Positions 35,001 through 47,894 are shown, counted from the stretch's first letter. The stretch is 64,000 nucleotides of DNA from Onchocerca volvulus (GCA_000499405.2 HG738138.1:25399960-25463959), one strand, 5' to 3'. Numbers and translations: made by a program. The notes: generated from the letters alone by a model not told the origin.

Positions 35001-36853
35001 TTACACCGCTATGACTATTTTAGGATGCTGATGAAGCGCTTATTAAAGAAGAAGGAAGTAAAATCTTTCAGCAATATCCCAAAACAGTTACTCTTATTGG
35101 ACGACCAGTTTTAACTACATTATATTATTCTTGCTTATATCATTTTGATCTTCCCGTGGTACTTTAATTTCTTTTTTATAAAATTAAGCTTCCAAAACTA
35201 TATAGTAATGTAAATTACCACTGATTGATTCAATGGAGAATGATAGAATTTGAGAAAAACCAAACCTTGTATCTGAATTCTGCTCATGTTATTCGTATGT
35301 GAAACATTCGGCAAATTTATTATCATTAAAAATAAAATTTGCTAAAATTAATTTTAAGTACTGAGATTAAGAATTTTTTGGAAAATTTCTGTTATCCGTA
35401 TCATGGTATTTTTTGGTAACTCATTAATTAGAAGAATATTTTATTATTTTAAATTAAATTTTTTGCAGTAGGTTATGAACTGAAAATAAGCCGTGCTGAA
35501 AATCGGTTTATGCTTCTGACCATCATAATTTAATTCGTAGCAAGAAAGAAAAAAATTGTCATTTGAATGAATTGCTTAAGATTAAATGCGAACAACAGAA
35601 ATAAATTATTGGACTATGGAAATTTTTTTTTTTTCGGATAAAAGAGAAAGAATGAATTGCTACTATTCAAGTTGATTTTCCCTATACTTAAACTGAGATT
35701 TAAAGATAAGTGAGAATATAATTTCTCAAAAAGACGAAAATTTTTATTAATTGTAGTGACAAAATAATGGATTAATATAATAATGAATTAACGATAGTTG
35801 GTTCTTATATTAAAGATTTATTTGCAGAATGCTTATGCTAGTCCATTATCTATAAAAGAATTCTTCAATATAACTGAAAAGCAATATGCATGGACGACAA
35901 TATCGGCATTAACCCGTTTGAAAAGGTTTGAATGATATCTTATTCGTTCGTACTACTATAGTATTATAATGATTCGTAATTTGGTATATTGGAACTATTT
36001 CATATAGTTGCTTATTTACTGATACTTATATAAAGTTGGGTGTGACATTTTATTTATTTGGAGATGGAAATTTATATTTGATTGAAAATAGTTCGAAATG
36101 CTTTACTTTATTTCTTACTACAATAATGATACACATTCCAAAATAATAGTAAAATTTTTTTTCTTGTAATTTCTATAATGAGGAGAGAGTATGAATTCAA
36201 AAGACCTTAATTGGGAAAAATAATATCAACATAAATCAAATGATATGTGGAACGATAAAAAAGTTTATTCCAGATGGAATGACATCGAAAAAGTGTTAAT
36301 GAGCAAAAAATTATTGGGTGGTGTCAAAATTCATTGTCCTTTTGGTTGGCGACATTTATTTACCATAATTTCAAGCAATGAGCAGCCACCAAAAGAAGTA
36401 TAGATTATTTTTATTTTCGCCTATATATTTTTTCGTTTATGAAAACTTTAAGTTTTGTTCTTACATATTACTAAAAATATGAATTTATTAGATTAGTTTT
36501 CATTTTTATGAGATGCTATTGAACTGGTGAAAGGTTTTTTTTGCAAAAGAATATAGGATTGAAAGGAATTTGTAAAAATTAAAAGAAAATTTAAGTTATG
36601 ATTATCTTTAGAATTATTTGAGTATAAAAATTTTTTTTCACAGATCTTATGTAAGTTTTTGCGTGCTATTCCGGATTTAAACGAACGTCAACGTCTTGCG
36701 AATCAATTTCCGGAAGTATCTGAAGTTACAATCGAATGTTTGGTAGCGCAAAAGGATCGAATTGCACTGAGTGCTTTTCTAGCCAAGCTAACACCACATA
36801 CGGTAGAAGCTCATAAAGCACTCAACGCCTTGAATAATGCTGTATGTAATTAA
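32066..36853 (+). CDS. spe-39: SPE-39/VIPAS39 (Vps16B) trafficking protein
   Basis: Partner of Vps33-type SM proteins in late endosome, lysosome and lysosome-related organelle delivery; in C. elegans it is needed for sperm membranous organelles. Eleven exons: 32066-32176, 32475-32602, 32853-32928, 33112-33282, 33568-33726, 34206-34342, 34726-34912, 35024-35158, 35828-35925, 36274-36397, 36644-36853; 511 residues. The N-terminal third is Ser-rich and low in structure. A helical or coiled segment (LKSEHRKLQKHLE, then VRLERYRAADPEI) leads into the conserved Vps16-type helical half (LLRNDPVSLDLYRSKKEKL, TLYYSCLYHFDL, KQYAWTTISAL, CPFGWRHLF). The exon 5 acceptor is a tandem TAGCAG, so a 512-residue form with one extra Gln is possible. 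Length and order match the family. Confidence 0.93.
33562..33567 (+). promoter_or_regulatory. Tandem (NAGNAG) splice acceptor of spe-39 exon 5
   Basis: TTTTAGCAG precedes GTAAGA, so the exon can start at 33565 (adding CAG, Gln) or 33568. The second AG is followed by GTAAGA, which also makes CAGGTAAGA a strong donor consensus at the very same place. Confidence 0.5.
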
Positions 36854-39575
36854 CTTTTCTATAGTTTCTGCATTGAAAATCATATTTATTATGATGTTTT
36901 CTATTTCGGATTTTTTGGAAATTTAGTTTTTTATTATGTAAATTGGAGGATGAGAGGGATGAAATTGGTACCAATTGCACTAATGTATTTTTTTTTTTAA
37001 GTTAAAAATTATATTTAATATTTCTTTCAGATTTTAATTTAATCTTATTTTAGACAAATCGATGGAAAAATTAGTTAGACCGCTTGATTCAGACGGGCAA
37101 ATTCGATGAACTACTGCTGATAAAAATGTATATTTATTGTAAAATGTTTTTCTTCTTTTTCTTTCAGAGATGATTTTACTCTTTTATTTCTTTCAAAGAT
37201 GCTTTATTTAAATTTAAGAAATATTAGTAAAAGCTAAATTTAATGCTTTTTTTTTGTTAGATGTTCATTGTGATATGTTTATTTTTCCTGAAAGAATTTT
37301 ACAGAATTTAATAGAAACGACTCTAAATGAAAAACGATTTTTTTAAACGAATTTTTATGAATCTCAGCTTTAAAACAATAGGTACTCTGTTCATTAGCTT
37401 AATATTATTAATTTTCTCATAATATCAATAATTATTTCCATTTTTTGATTTTTTCGAACGGGTACTATTATTATGTTTTTTGGAATTAATTATAATATGA
37501 ATTAATTATTACATTCCATCGATATTAAGCTGTATGAAAAACTAACGTTGAAAACACTGTTATATCTTTGTGCCTAAAACACTTATTATTCGCTTATTTA
37601 GTATTCAGTCCTTCTTTTTCTTGAGTAAATATGTGAAAGATTCTGGATAATGTAATTATTTGTGGATTTCAATGATGGAGTATAATGTGGAAATGTATTA
37701 GATAAATATACTAAATTTTGTTCCAATAACATCTGTAAATAAAGATTTTAATGACATTGCAAGTAAAATTAAAAGAATTTTAATTCAATCTTATATGCAA
37801 AGCACAATAGGTAAGTTCGATTCTATTTTTAAGATTAATTTTGAACATGAAGTTATGGAGTTTTGAACTCAACTATCTTGTCATATTATGTGATGCGACG
37901 AAAAACTTGACAACTTTTTGATGGATCACTAATAGAATAAAAATATTTCTGAATATTCCGAGAAATTTATGAATTTCGACCATAAATTATGTTTTTTTTT
38001 TTTTTTTTAAATTTCGCCGTTTAGAGATGATAAATATTAAGTCAAATAAATACTAAGTTAGTTTTACAATCCTCACGATTGATCGAGTAAATTAGAAATA
38101 TTGGAAAAGTACAATAATGAATTACAAGTATTCATTTTCGAATGAAATTACCTCAGTAAAAGTTATGTTTAAAATGGCTAGTAATATCTTTGCTATATTC
38201 AAAACAAATTCTTTATTACATGAAATTCTTCCAAAATTTGCATATTAAAAAAATATGCGATAAATTACAAATGTTTAATATCAGCTCTAAAATCAATTAG
38301 TCATTTTTCAATTCAACCGGTAAACTGTTCGTTTTTTTTTCTTTAAAAAAAAAAAATTCTACTTATAATTTTAACTAATGTAATTTGAGATTTACTCGAA
38401 TTTGTTTCGAAAATTTTCGAAATTTCCAAAATTTTCTCAGAATTTTATCAAAAATAAACATTATAACCGTTGCTAGATTATTGTAGCATTTGTATTAAAC
38501 CATATTTTTTACTTTTGAATTTCGAAATTATTCTCATATGAAATTTCGAGATTTGAACAGGAAAATTACTTGATATTGATAATGGCTGATAAAAATTTTG
38601 GTAATAAATTGAAAATACTTCCAATAATTATTTCATCCTGAAAATTTTATAATCAAATAATATGAAATATTAATTTGAAATTTATAGTAAATAAACTGGA
38701 AATAAATTAATTCGAAATGATATTTCACCTCTTTTCAATCTAATCAAATTTGAATAATTTCCGATAGGTAATTTTATTAATCGTTACTGGACGAAGGAAA
38801 TATCATTTTATTTATAACAATCTATAGAACAAAGACATAAAAGAACGACGAAAATAAAACAATTCCAAGAAATATCGATTAATTTTTTGCCAAAAAAAAT
38901 GACATTCAAAAAACGATCGATCAATAAGAGAAGTTTGCTATTTCTTAAAAATACCTTCTTTTTTTTTCTTTTTTTTTTTTACCTGTTTAAAAAAAAAAAA
39001 AAAAATTTTGATCACAAATTGATTGATCAAATTAATCATTGTTTTCTATTCGAATAGTTAATACAATAAATATATTAGTATGATAAAAAGGGATTATTTT
39101 AATGAAATATCTCATAGATTGCAATAATTGAAAAGTTATTAACGTGTATTACGTGTTAATTTCGTGCAATTTAAGTTAAATTAGTAATTAAATAAATGGT
39201 TGAATTAAAATGGAATAATTTAATATCGAAATTATTGAGAAACTGATGATATGTTCATAGGATGAGATGATTTCACGTAAACAAAAAAAAAAAAAAAAAA
39301 AAAAACTGAAATCAATAAATCATGAAAGATAAAGAGATAGAGTGAAAGGTTGTAAATTTCGAATATTCTCAATTACGCTTGCTAACCGTATAATATGCAA
39401 ATAATTTTCACGTTTTTCACGTCGCGATAGTTTTTTTTTTTACACGTTCAATTATTATACATTTCTTGAATATGAAAAGCTTAAACAGAAATTTGGAATT
39501 ATTTTTATGATATGCTCCCTAAAAGAAAAATAAAATATTGAAATGACGTCACCATTTTGACGTAACATGAAGATA

Positions 39576-39705
39576 AAACACGCAAAGAGACAAAATGAAA
39601 CACGTAAAGAGACAAAATGAAACACACAAAGAGACAAAATGAAACACGTAAAGAAACAAAATGAAGCACGTAAAGAGACAAAATGAAACACGTAAGAAAT
39701 AAACA
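39576..39705. repeat. 22-bp minisatellite, about six copies
   Basis: Units begin at 39576, 39598, 39620, 39642, 39664 and 39686, each a variant of AAACACGTAAAGAGACAAAA followed by TG. Because 22 is not a multiple of three, the three minus-strand frames all read the same Phe/Ser/Leu/Cys-rich repeat and stay open; these are not genes. Confidence 0.9.
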
Positions 39706-39709
39706 AGAC

Positions 39710-40515
39710 ATGTCGAAACGGCATAATTTAACGCGATAAAATCTTGCAAATTTGGCGTTCGACGGTTACGTCGATATTTAGCTTTTTGAAAAAAGAATAA
39801 GGGATGAGATCAATATTTCACGTCAGTTTTTTACGTGAAAAATGTCGTGATCGATATACTTCAATGATATTGTTGCTGTCATATTAGGTCGATATTTATC
39901 AATCATCTTCAAATATAGGATCTGATAAAAAGATATAGTTGAAGTCGATATTTATAACATTGGAATTTGCACGTAAGAAAACTAATTATATTCAAATTTT
40001 ACGGTAGAAATAAGCCGATATTTCGTGCAGAATTCAAAAAAAAAAAAAAAAAAACGTGAAGAATCTGTTTCATACTTTTATTAGCATAAGATATTATTAT
40101 AAGTATGAATTACGTGTAAGCATAAGCGTTATTTACGTGACCTTACTACTATTCAAGTAACTTGGCAGCGTGATTCGCATTGACACGTATGATGAACCGA
40201 TGATGAATTGACGTAAACGTATGATGAATCGACGTAAACGTGTAAAATCTTGTGGATTACGTGAATTTGAGCATCTTGATGGTTATAACAATGAATTGCG
40301 TTATAAACATAAGCGTTATTTAACATACTATTACATGATCTAAATTATCCAAGTAACATGATAGTGTAATTTGAATTTACATGTATGATGAATTGATGTG
40401 AACATATGTAATTTAGCCTATTACGTGTAATTCGAGTTGACGTGTATGATGAATTGACGTGAATGTGCAATTTAGTATATTACGTGAATTCAAATACTTT
40501 GACGCATAATTTAGC
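39710..40515. repeat. ACGT-rich domain with a 187-bp diverged duplication
   Basis: The sequence is unusually rich in ACGT and CG words for this genome. TCGATATTT recurs near 39770, 39892, 39946 and 40014 (as CCGATATTT). The block starting ATAAGCGTTATTT at 40122 recurs at 40309, and both copies continue with matching TCAAGTAAC-like, ATGATGAATTGACGT and TATTACGTGAATT words. No coding potential is visible. Confidence 0.6.
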
Positions 40516-40787
40516 GAAGATAACAATGACGTGAGAATCGCGCTGTAGAGACAGACTGCTCATGTTGTACTATAAATGTGTGTGTGTAACGCTTCTTATC
40601 TGGCTTGTAAATGTCTGTTCGCAAAATTTTTTTTTTTGGAAACTTTTTTTTTGGGATAATTTATTTCCATTCGCATATTTCATCATATTTGCGACAATTA
40701 AAAAAATATCGCAATTAATTTAATGGCAGTAGCCTCAGATAGATTTATTTACTTTTTTTTTTTTTTTTTTCAGCGGAAGAAAAAAGA

Positions 40788-40812
40788 AACAAAGAGAGAG
40801 GGGGAGACAGAA

Positions 40813-40851
<39 letters not shown>

Positions 40852-40870
40852 GAAAGAAAGAGAAAGTTGG
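40788..40870. repeat. GA-rich microsatellite
   Basis: An imperfect purine tract on the plus strand containing about 14 consecutive GA units near 40820-40850, flanked by gaaa- and gaca-type variants. It sits just after an 18-bp T run and just before the 40-bp minisatellite. Confidence 0.85.
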
Positions 40871-40879
40871 AGAAGATGA

Positions 40880-41745
40880 TTCAGAAAAAATTTCCGGACA
40901 AATGTTCTAGATGGAGGGAAATTTTTGTATTTTCCAGATGAATATTCTAAATTTAGGAGAATTTCTATATTTTCCTCATTAAGTATTTTAAATTTAATGA
41001 ATTCTCGTATTTTCCGGATGTCTTTGAAATTTAATGAAATCCTGTATTTTTCGTATTAAGATGTCTAAATTAAGGAAAATTCTAGATATTCCTCATAATA
41101 TTTTAAATTTTGATAAATTTCCTCTGTATTTTCCGGACGTCTTCTAAATTTAATGAATTTCTGTATTTTCCGGATTAGTTTTTCTAAATTATAAGTGAAT
41201 AGCCACCCAAAGGCTCATCATATTACAGCATCAATTTTAAGTTACGGAAAATTCTAGATATTCCTTTATGAGTATTTTAAATTTCAGGAAATCCTAAATT
41301 TTCCAAATGGGAGTTTTAAATTAAAAAGAAATCCTTTATTAAAAAAAAAAAATCCCGGGAAAAAAAATTTCTTATTTTTTTTTAAAAAAATTAAAGGTTC
41401 TAAATTTAAGGAAATCTTGCATTTTCTGAATGAGTATTTTAAATTTAGGAAAATTCCATATTTTCATCATGAGTACCGCAAACTTAGGGAAATCCTACAA
41501 TTTTCAAAATGACTGCCGCGAAATCCTGTATTTTCCAGACGAAAGTTGCTAAATTGAAGAAAATTCTGTATTTTCCGGACGAAATTTTGAATTTAAAAAA
41601 TTCCTGTATTTTTCGAACGAAAGTTCTAAAATTTGAGGAAATTCTGTATTTTCTGGATGAATGTTCTAGATTTAAGGAAATCTTCGATTTTCCGGGACAA
41701 ATGTTTGAATTTATGGAAAAAAATATTTTTCAAAAATATGAATGA
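40880..41745. repeat. Degenerate ~40-bp minisatellite
   Basis: About twenty diverged units of the type CTGTATTTTCCGGACGAA, then a TTCTAAATTTAAGGAAAT half. Unit starts near 41526, 41566, 41604 and 41644 are 38-40 bp apart. Part of it (41509-41745) is open on the plus strand with a ~13-residue period (ILYFPDE, ILYFLDE); this reflects the repeat and is not called as a gene. Confidence 0.7.
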
Positions 41746-43014
41746 TGTTAGATGAATATTAATTTCATAATATAATTCGTTATTTTAGTATTTTTTATTG
41801 CTACGATAAAATTTTTGGTTTTTTTCAAACGAAAATTTTCTCGAAATTTCGATGATACAAAGTAAAACTATAAAAATGACGTGTAATTTTGGTTGGAATT
41901 TTCGAAGTTTACTTATTTTGGTAGAAATTTTTCCAAATTTCCATTCGCTTTTTTTTTCTGAATTATTTGGTTTTATTAAAATTGTTATTTATGAAATAAA
42001 TTTAGAGAATTAGTAATAAAATTTGCATAAAATTTTCGTAAAAATTTGAATAAACTTAACATTAACGGAGTTTTTTTGTTTTTTTCCTATTCTATCTTTT
42101 TTTTTTTTCATATTTATAGAATTGATGGATAAATTTAAATAATTTTGTCATCATTTTTAAATGTGGCATTTAATTGTGCTATCGTCGACTTCTTCCAGCA
42201 GTCAGTTTTCTTATTTTTTTAATGAAAATTTATCAGATTTAAAAAATTTTTTGAAATTCGAAATTTAATAAGACATATATTGTTTTTAGAATGTATCATA
42301 TATCACTAAATGAACTTACTGATAAGTTTGCTATATGAATTTGCTAAACTTTTCCTGATGATTTTATTGATAATGTTACTTAAAATTGTATAAAATATGA
42401 TAATAGGAAATGATTGAATGAATGAATTAACAAATGAAATTTGTTATTATTAATCATTATCAATAATATATTATCAGTAGGAAGATATAGTAATGATTAA
42501 AATAGAATTAACTGGATTAAATATCAGTAATTATCACTAAATATTATAAATTAGATGATAAATTTTCGGCGGGAAAATTTTGATTTACAATTTATCGAGT
42601 TTTTAGTATCATTATAAAGATGTATTATTAATTAGATCTGTAATAATTTTATCTTTTATTCGTTCACAAAATATTGTTATTATCTAAATAAATGTCATTT
42701 TATCAATTATTGATCCGTTTTTTTTTTTTTTTTTTTGTTTTTTTTTCATATTATAAATACAATAGTAGATTAATTGTTATAGTTTTTTTTCAATATTAAA
42801 TTTATTTGTAATATTTCCTCAAATAAACTTTCTTCATTGCTATGAATAGTTTTTTGGTTGTATTTTATTGATGTTTTTGTTATGATTATGATTCATGGAT
42901 AATAATTTTTATTTATTTTTGAAATAAATTTATCGATATGGTTAAATGTGAAAAAAATTTTTTTAAATAATTTTTTTTTTGAATAATCTTTATTCTGATT
43001 TTTCAGCAGCTATA

Positions 43015-46000
43015 ATGGGTTCATCAAGAAGATCACCAAATGGTATCAATAATGCAACACGTAAACCAGGTTGTCCGATACCATTATCATCCGGTTGTTT
43101 ACGTGGTTTGTTTTTTTGTATTTCATTAATATCTTTTTTTTTGATTAATCTAGATTTATGATTATCGATTGACTTGAATATTTTATAAATTAAATAAATT
43201 TTATTGATTTTTTTCTTTAAATTTATTAATAAATCAAAAAAGAAAAAAAAATGTTTGATAATTTTTAGGATTTCCTATACCATCTTCACTTGAGGAAGGT
43301 ATCAAAATGAAATGCAGCAATAATCAATGTCCATATCAAGATCAACTAATGCATTTACAATGTTTTCGTGCATTAGAAGATAATCTTGTCAAAATTATGA
43401 GTAATATGGGTAAGATAATTAGCAAATTAATTGGATTATTTTGATTTAAAAAACTGAAATTACAATAATTTTATTAAGATTATTTGAGTAGTATATCAAG
43501 ATTATTTGAAGTTATTCGAATTTATCATGATAATTTAAAGGTTATTTGAATGTAGTAACTTATCATGATTATTTTGATTATTTATTTAAATTTAATAGTT
43601 TTATCAAAATTTTTGAAATTATTTAAATGTAATAGCTTTTATCGAAATTATTTGAGATTATTTAAGCATAATATATTTTTATCAAGATTTATGAAGTTGT
43701 TTGAATGTAGTAGCTTTTATTAAGATTATTTGAACTTCGTTACCTAAATGTGGTAACTTTGTCAAGATTATTTGGGTTATTTAAATGTAATATTTTTATC
43801 AAGATATTTGAGATTACTTAAATGTTAGTATCAAGGTTATTCAAAAGTATTTGGATATAGTAACTTTATCAAGATTATTCGAGGTTGTTTGAATGTAATA
43901 ACTTTATCAAGATTATTTGAGGTTATTTAAATGGAATAACTTTGTCAAGATTATTTGAAGTTATTTGAATGTAGTAACTTTATCAAGATTATTTGAAATT
44001 TTTAAAATGTAATAGACATTCATCAAAATTATTTGAAATTATTTAAATATAGTAAGCTTTTATCAAAACTATTTGAGGTTATCCTTAAATGTAATAGTTT
44101 TATCAAAATCATTTAAAGTTACTTGAATGTAGTAGCTTTATCAAGATTATTCGGGATTATTTAAATATTTATTTGAATTTTTAGGATCAGCTCGTGGATG
44201 GACTGATGCACAAAGACGATCAAATTTATGGGACAAGAAAGGTTTATCATTGATCCAACGAAAATGTCGCTGTCTTTGCGGTTTGGGACTTATGCGACTT
44301 GATCAAACAGCGTTATTTCTAGGTTATATGAAAATTTTGAATGATTTGATGAACATATATGGACTAGCTTTCTTATTAAACTAATTTTATTGTACTATCA
44401 AATTCGAAGTTCATATCTGATTTCTCGAAATTTTATTTTAAGATTAGTGCGTGATTAATTTTTTTTCTAAATCTATCATTTATGATGAAGTTTTTGGTAG
44501 GCATAAATATCAATTAAAGCGAAAAATAATTAGCAATTTGTTGTAAGATGCATGAATACATATTCAAATTGTGATACAATAAAGAATGCTTTACTAGAAT
44601 ATGAAATCTTTTATTGAAAATTAAGAAATCAAGGAATTTCGTACGTTAATTTCAAAAATAATAATGAGCGCATTTGTAGCCAATCAAAATGCAACTCAAT
44701 TATCAACAGCACCGCCAAAAACTAAAAAAGGAAAAAAAAATCTTCCAAAATTAAATTTTGGCTCAACAAATGTAGCAACAACTCAAAACGATAAGCAATG
44801 TATTAAATATGGGAAGTTGGTCACTATTATGTGATAAAAAAAAAAACAAAAAAACAAAAATAATTTAATTGATAAAAGAAATACTTCTTTTTAGCAATTA
44901 TAACTTTCAAAAAGGTTTGTAATATTTGGAGATTCGTAGTATTTGAGAATGAATTTATTAATTAAATATGACAAATGAAAATTACATTTCTATACAAAAA
45001 AAAGTTTCACCTTTTCAAATTGCAATTCATCTCATCGATATTTTTGTATTATTTTTTTTAGCAAGAAACGAAATACCTTTTATCGCTCGATATCACCTAG
45101 TGATAGCATTCTTTCAGCATCATCATCAATCGCAAAATATAGCTATGATAGCGAGGTTTGTATATTCATTTGGTTTTTATCGAAAAATTGGATGATATAG
45201 GCGAATGTTTTGTCTTTCTTTCAATGTCTTTTTTGTAATTTATGTTGTAAATAATTTCCTTGTCATTTAAACAAATCGAATTAATAGTAGTTATAGTTTT
45301 TAGTTTTATAAAATTTGAAAATTTTTTATGTCAAATTCTCTTTTATTATTATATTTATATTATTTATCACATTTTTACTTCTATTTTTTCTTTTTTTTTT
45401 TTATTTTCAAAAATTATATTTCATTATTTTTTAGCGCCGTGTATTATCGCATACATTATTTAGAGGAAAATGGAATCCAGAAATAAGAACTACAAAAAGT
45501 GAACACGGTAAGTTATGTTTTTGATTTCCTTAAATTAAGAAGAATACGAAAAATCATGAAAGTTATCGAAACTTAGAATTTCCTACTCTTTTACTCATTT
45601 CTATCTGATCATCCAGAAAATTTGTAATTGCATTTGTAACTCATTTTCTCCGATTAAAGATGAAAAGAGAGAGGACATACGAATTCTCGAATGATGATTC
45701 TAAATACTGATGGTGAATAGAACAAAATATTTTTATTTCTTATGAATTTTTTATTGGAGACCTACCATAATCAGTTTTATCTGATAATATGTGACGTATA
45801 CTACGCCTAAACCTAAGCCTAGGCCTAATAAATGCCTTGTTTTTGATGTAAAAGTTAGAAAAAGAGTTTTTTTTTTCTTTGGATATCTTCGAAGTGCTTT
45901 CGTTTCTGCATTTTTTATTGTGAATTTTAGGATGGACCCAGAAGAAATCAATCAATTCAGAGCCTGTTATGGAAAGAAAATCATTTACTTCGAAAAAGGT

Positions 46001-47894
46001 CAGTCGAAATATTTCATATGCGGAAGTCACATTAATGAAACGTAATGATACCGGATTTATGTACAGTGAAGATCAAGTAAGTATTATCAGCAAATATTTT
46101 GTTTTGTTGCCGATTTTTTTTTTTTGCTTTTTTTCGGAAAAAAAAATCGAAATGTAGCTTCCGCAAGCTGGATGATTCGAGATTTCAAAAATTTTTAATC
46201 TAAATCAATGAATAATGTTTTTCAACATTTCTGAAAGCATTTACAAAAACAAGGTAAAAACTGATAGATTATCAAAGATTGTCGGATAATAAAATATGAT
46301 TAGAAAATATCGAAATAAATCTTAAATCATATGTGAACATTGATTTATCTATCATGTGATAGTTTTTACAGCGTTTAAAACTAAGAGCATAAAATTGCAT
46401 GAAATTATGAGTTGTGAAAATGGAAATGATGAATTATGAAAATAGAAATGATTAATCAATTTGGAATTTAAATTATATTCGGCACCTTTGTTTAACTTTT
46501 ATGATTGGTTATTAATATAGCTATTTGATGTATGAGCTTCAAATGAAATGTGATGGGATCTCCATAATTTGCGAAGCAAAAATAATCAAAGAATTTTTGT
46601 GCAAAAATTTTGTTTCAGTTTCCGAAAAGCGAACATGTCAAAAGTGGTATACGACCGTTATCTGCTTGTGGGCCATTTAATAATTTGCGAATGCAAAATT
46701 TTAATGTTACCCAAAATCATCCAGTAATTTACTCTACAGATTTATCGACAAATACTTCGGTTGTTTCGCTTCCATATGAAGATTTTCCAAATTCGGTGAG
46801 TTATATCAAGTCGTATATTTTATTCTCTATATGCTTATGGAAATGAAAATTTTAGAAATGATTGTAGAAAACTTGAAAATTTGCGAAAATTTCTAGATCA
46901 TAGTTCAAAAAATCTGCACTTGATTGCATTTTAATTTGTAACGAAAAATGAAATATTATTCAGCATGTCGTATTTTTACATTTATATCATTCTAGAATAT
47001 ATTTTTCAGGAAATCTGAAATATGTTTTTCAGAAAATCTTATTCATACTTATTAGATTGACATTTAACAGATTTAGTGCCATTGCTTAAAAAAAAAAATA
47101 AGACTTTCATATATATATTTATTTATATAACAATAAGTTCAATAAATTTCAGTTGCATTCTGTTAGTAGTGACGATACATCTGAATCCATGAGTTATTAT
47201 CATTTCGATGCAAACGGATTCTTTGGTTCGTTAATTTTTTTTTTTTTAAATTTTTATTGTGAATTATTTTATTTAAATCAATATTTAGTTCCTAATTTTT
47301 TAATTTAGGAGAATTTTTTTCTGTTTTTAATAAAAACAATTTTTTTTTTTTTTGCAGTTACTCCGGTTGATTTTTCGACGATATTACCATCACCATCTGA
47401 AACACCACCTGGTTCGCTTTCTTCTACAGATGATAGCCAAACGATGTCACAGAAAGTAAGTTTAAAAATATAAACTTTAGGTGGAAAATGAATAATATAA
47501 TTTGTTTCATTCCATGGATTCAAACATTATTATTGTTTTGTGGCTAAATTTTTTTACTTCCTTTTTTCTTTTAAATAGTAAATGGGAAAGAAAATGAAGT
47601 TATGATTCCATGAATGAAAGCATAATCCATATTGCTATCGATAGCTAATAAACTATCGTGAATAATTTTTATTAATGTTATTATTATTGCTAACTTGACA
47701 ATCTTTGTAACTTATATAAATCAAAAAATCTTAAATTTTCAATCAATCATTTTGCAGATAGCATTTTTCAGAATGATGATGTTCTTCAGGATGTTGATAA
47801 CGAATCGACAGGTTATTATAGTCTTTTTGCTGGATATTCATTTGGTCTTGGAGAAATTTTGATTGCGGATAGCTATCTTCCAGGATTACTTTAG
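43015..47894 (+). CDS. Headcase-domain protein
   Basis: Ortholog candidate of Drosophila headcase/human HECA, a regulator of differentiation and growth; its molecular activity is poorly defined. Eleven exons: 43015-43105, 43269-43409, 44185-44322, 44680-44815, 45062-45155, 45435-45507, 45931-46076, 46619-46795, 47153-47225, 47358-47455, 47772-47894; 429 residues. The Cys-rich domain spans about 20-115: GCPIPLSSGC, CSNNQCPYQDQLMHLQCF, ARGWTDAQRRSNLWDKKG and CRCLCG. The middle is Ser-rich (SISPSDSILSASSSIAKY); the end is acidic and aromatic. ATG follows TTTTCAGCAGCTATA, a trans-splice-like site, but the frame is open to the acceptor and an upstream exon is possible. Less certain: the exon 4 donor (GTTGGT) and exon 11 acceptor, chosen because they restore frame. 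Confidence 0.85.
43460..44175. repeat. Degenerate ~38-bp minisatellite in headcase intron 2
   Basis: About eighteen diverged units of ATCAAGATTATTTGAGGTTA followed by a TTTGAATGTAGTAACTTT half fill nearly the whole intron (43410-44184). Clear unit spacing of 38 bp is seen at 43868, 43906, 43944 and 43982. The repeat ends 10 bp before exon 3. Confidence 0.75.
45805..45828. repeat. Interstitial telomere-like tract in headcase intron 6
   Basis: Four contiguous hexamers, GCCTAA ACCTAA GCCTAG GCCTAA, which on the minus strand are variants of TTAGGC, the nematode telomere repeat. Two of the four match exactly and two carry one change. Confidence 0.6.

Larger units (their letters stand above)
36854..43014. 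other. 6.2-kb spacer between spe-39 and headcase
   Basis: No gene can be supported. From 36854 to about 39300 it is plain AT-rich DNA with an AATAAA at 37738-37743 that could end spe-39. From 39300 to 41750 it is dense in minisatellites and ACGT words, listed separately. From 41750 to 43014 it returns to AT-rich sequence with poly(T) runs and is the likely headcase promoter. Confidence 0.5.

Noticed and set aside
39455..39749. Three overlapping minus-strand frames of Phe/Leu/Cys-rich repeats
   Set aside because: All three read the same 22-bp minisatellite in different frames, which is what a unit not divisible by three produces.
45997..46002. GTCAGT as a donor within headcase exon 7
   Set aside because: The frame stays open beyond it to a much better GTAAGT at 46077, and phases agree with the longer exon.
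47759..47771. Earlier acceptor TTTTGCAG for the last headcase exon
   Set aside because: It gives a frame without family-like composition (IAFFRMMMFF); the TTTTTCAG 13 bp later keeps the frame and gives an acidic end, NDDVLQDVDNES.
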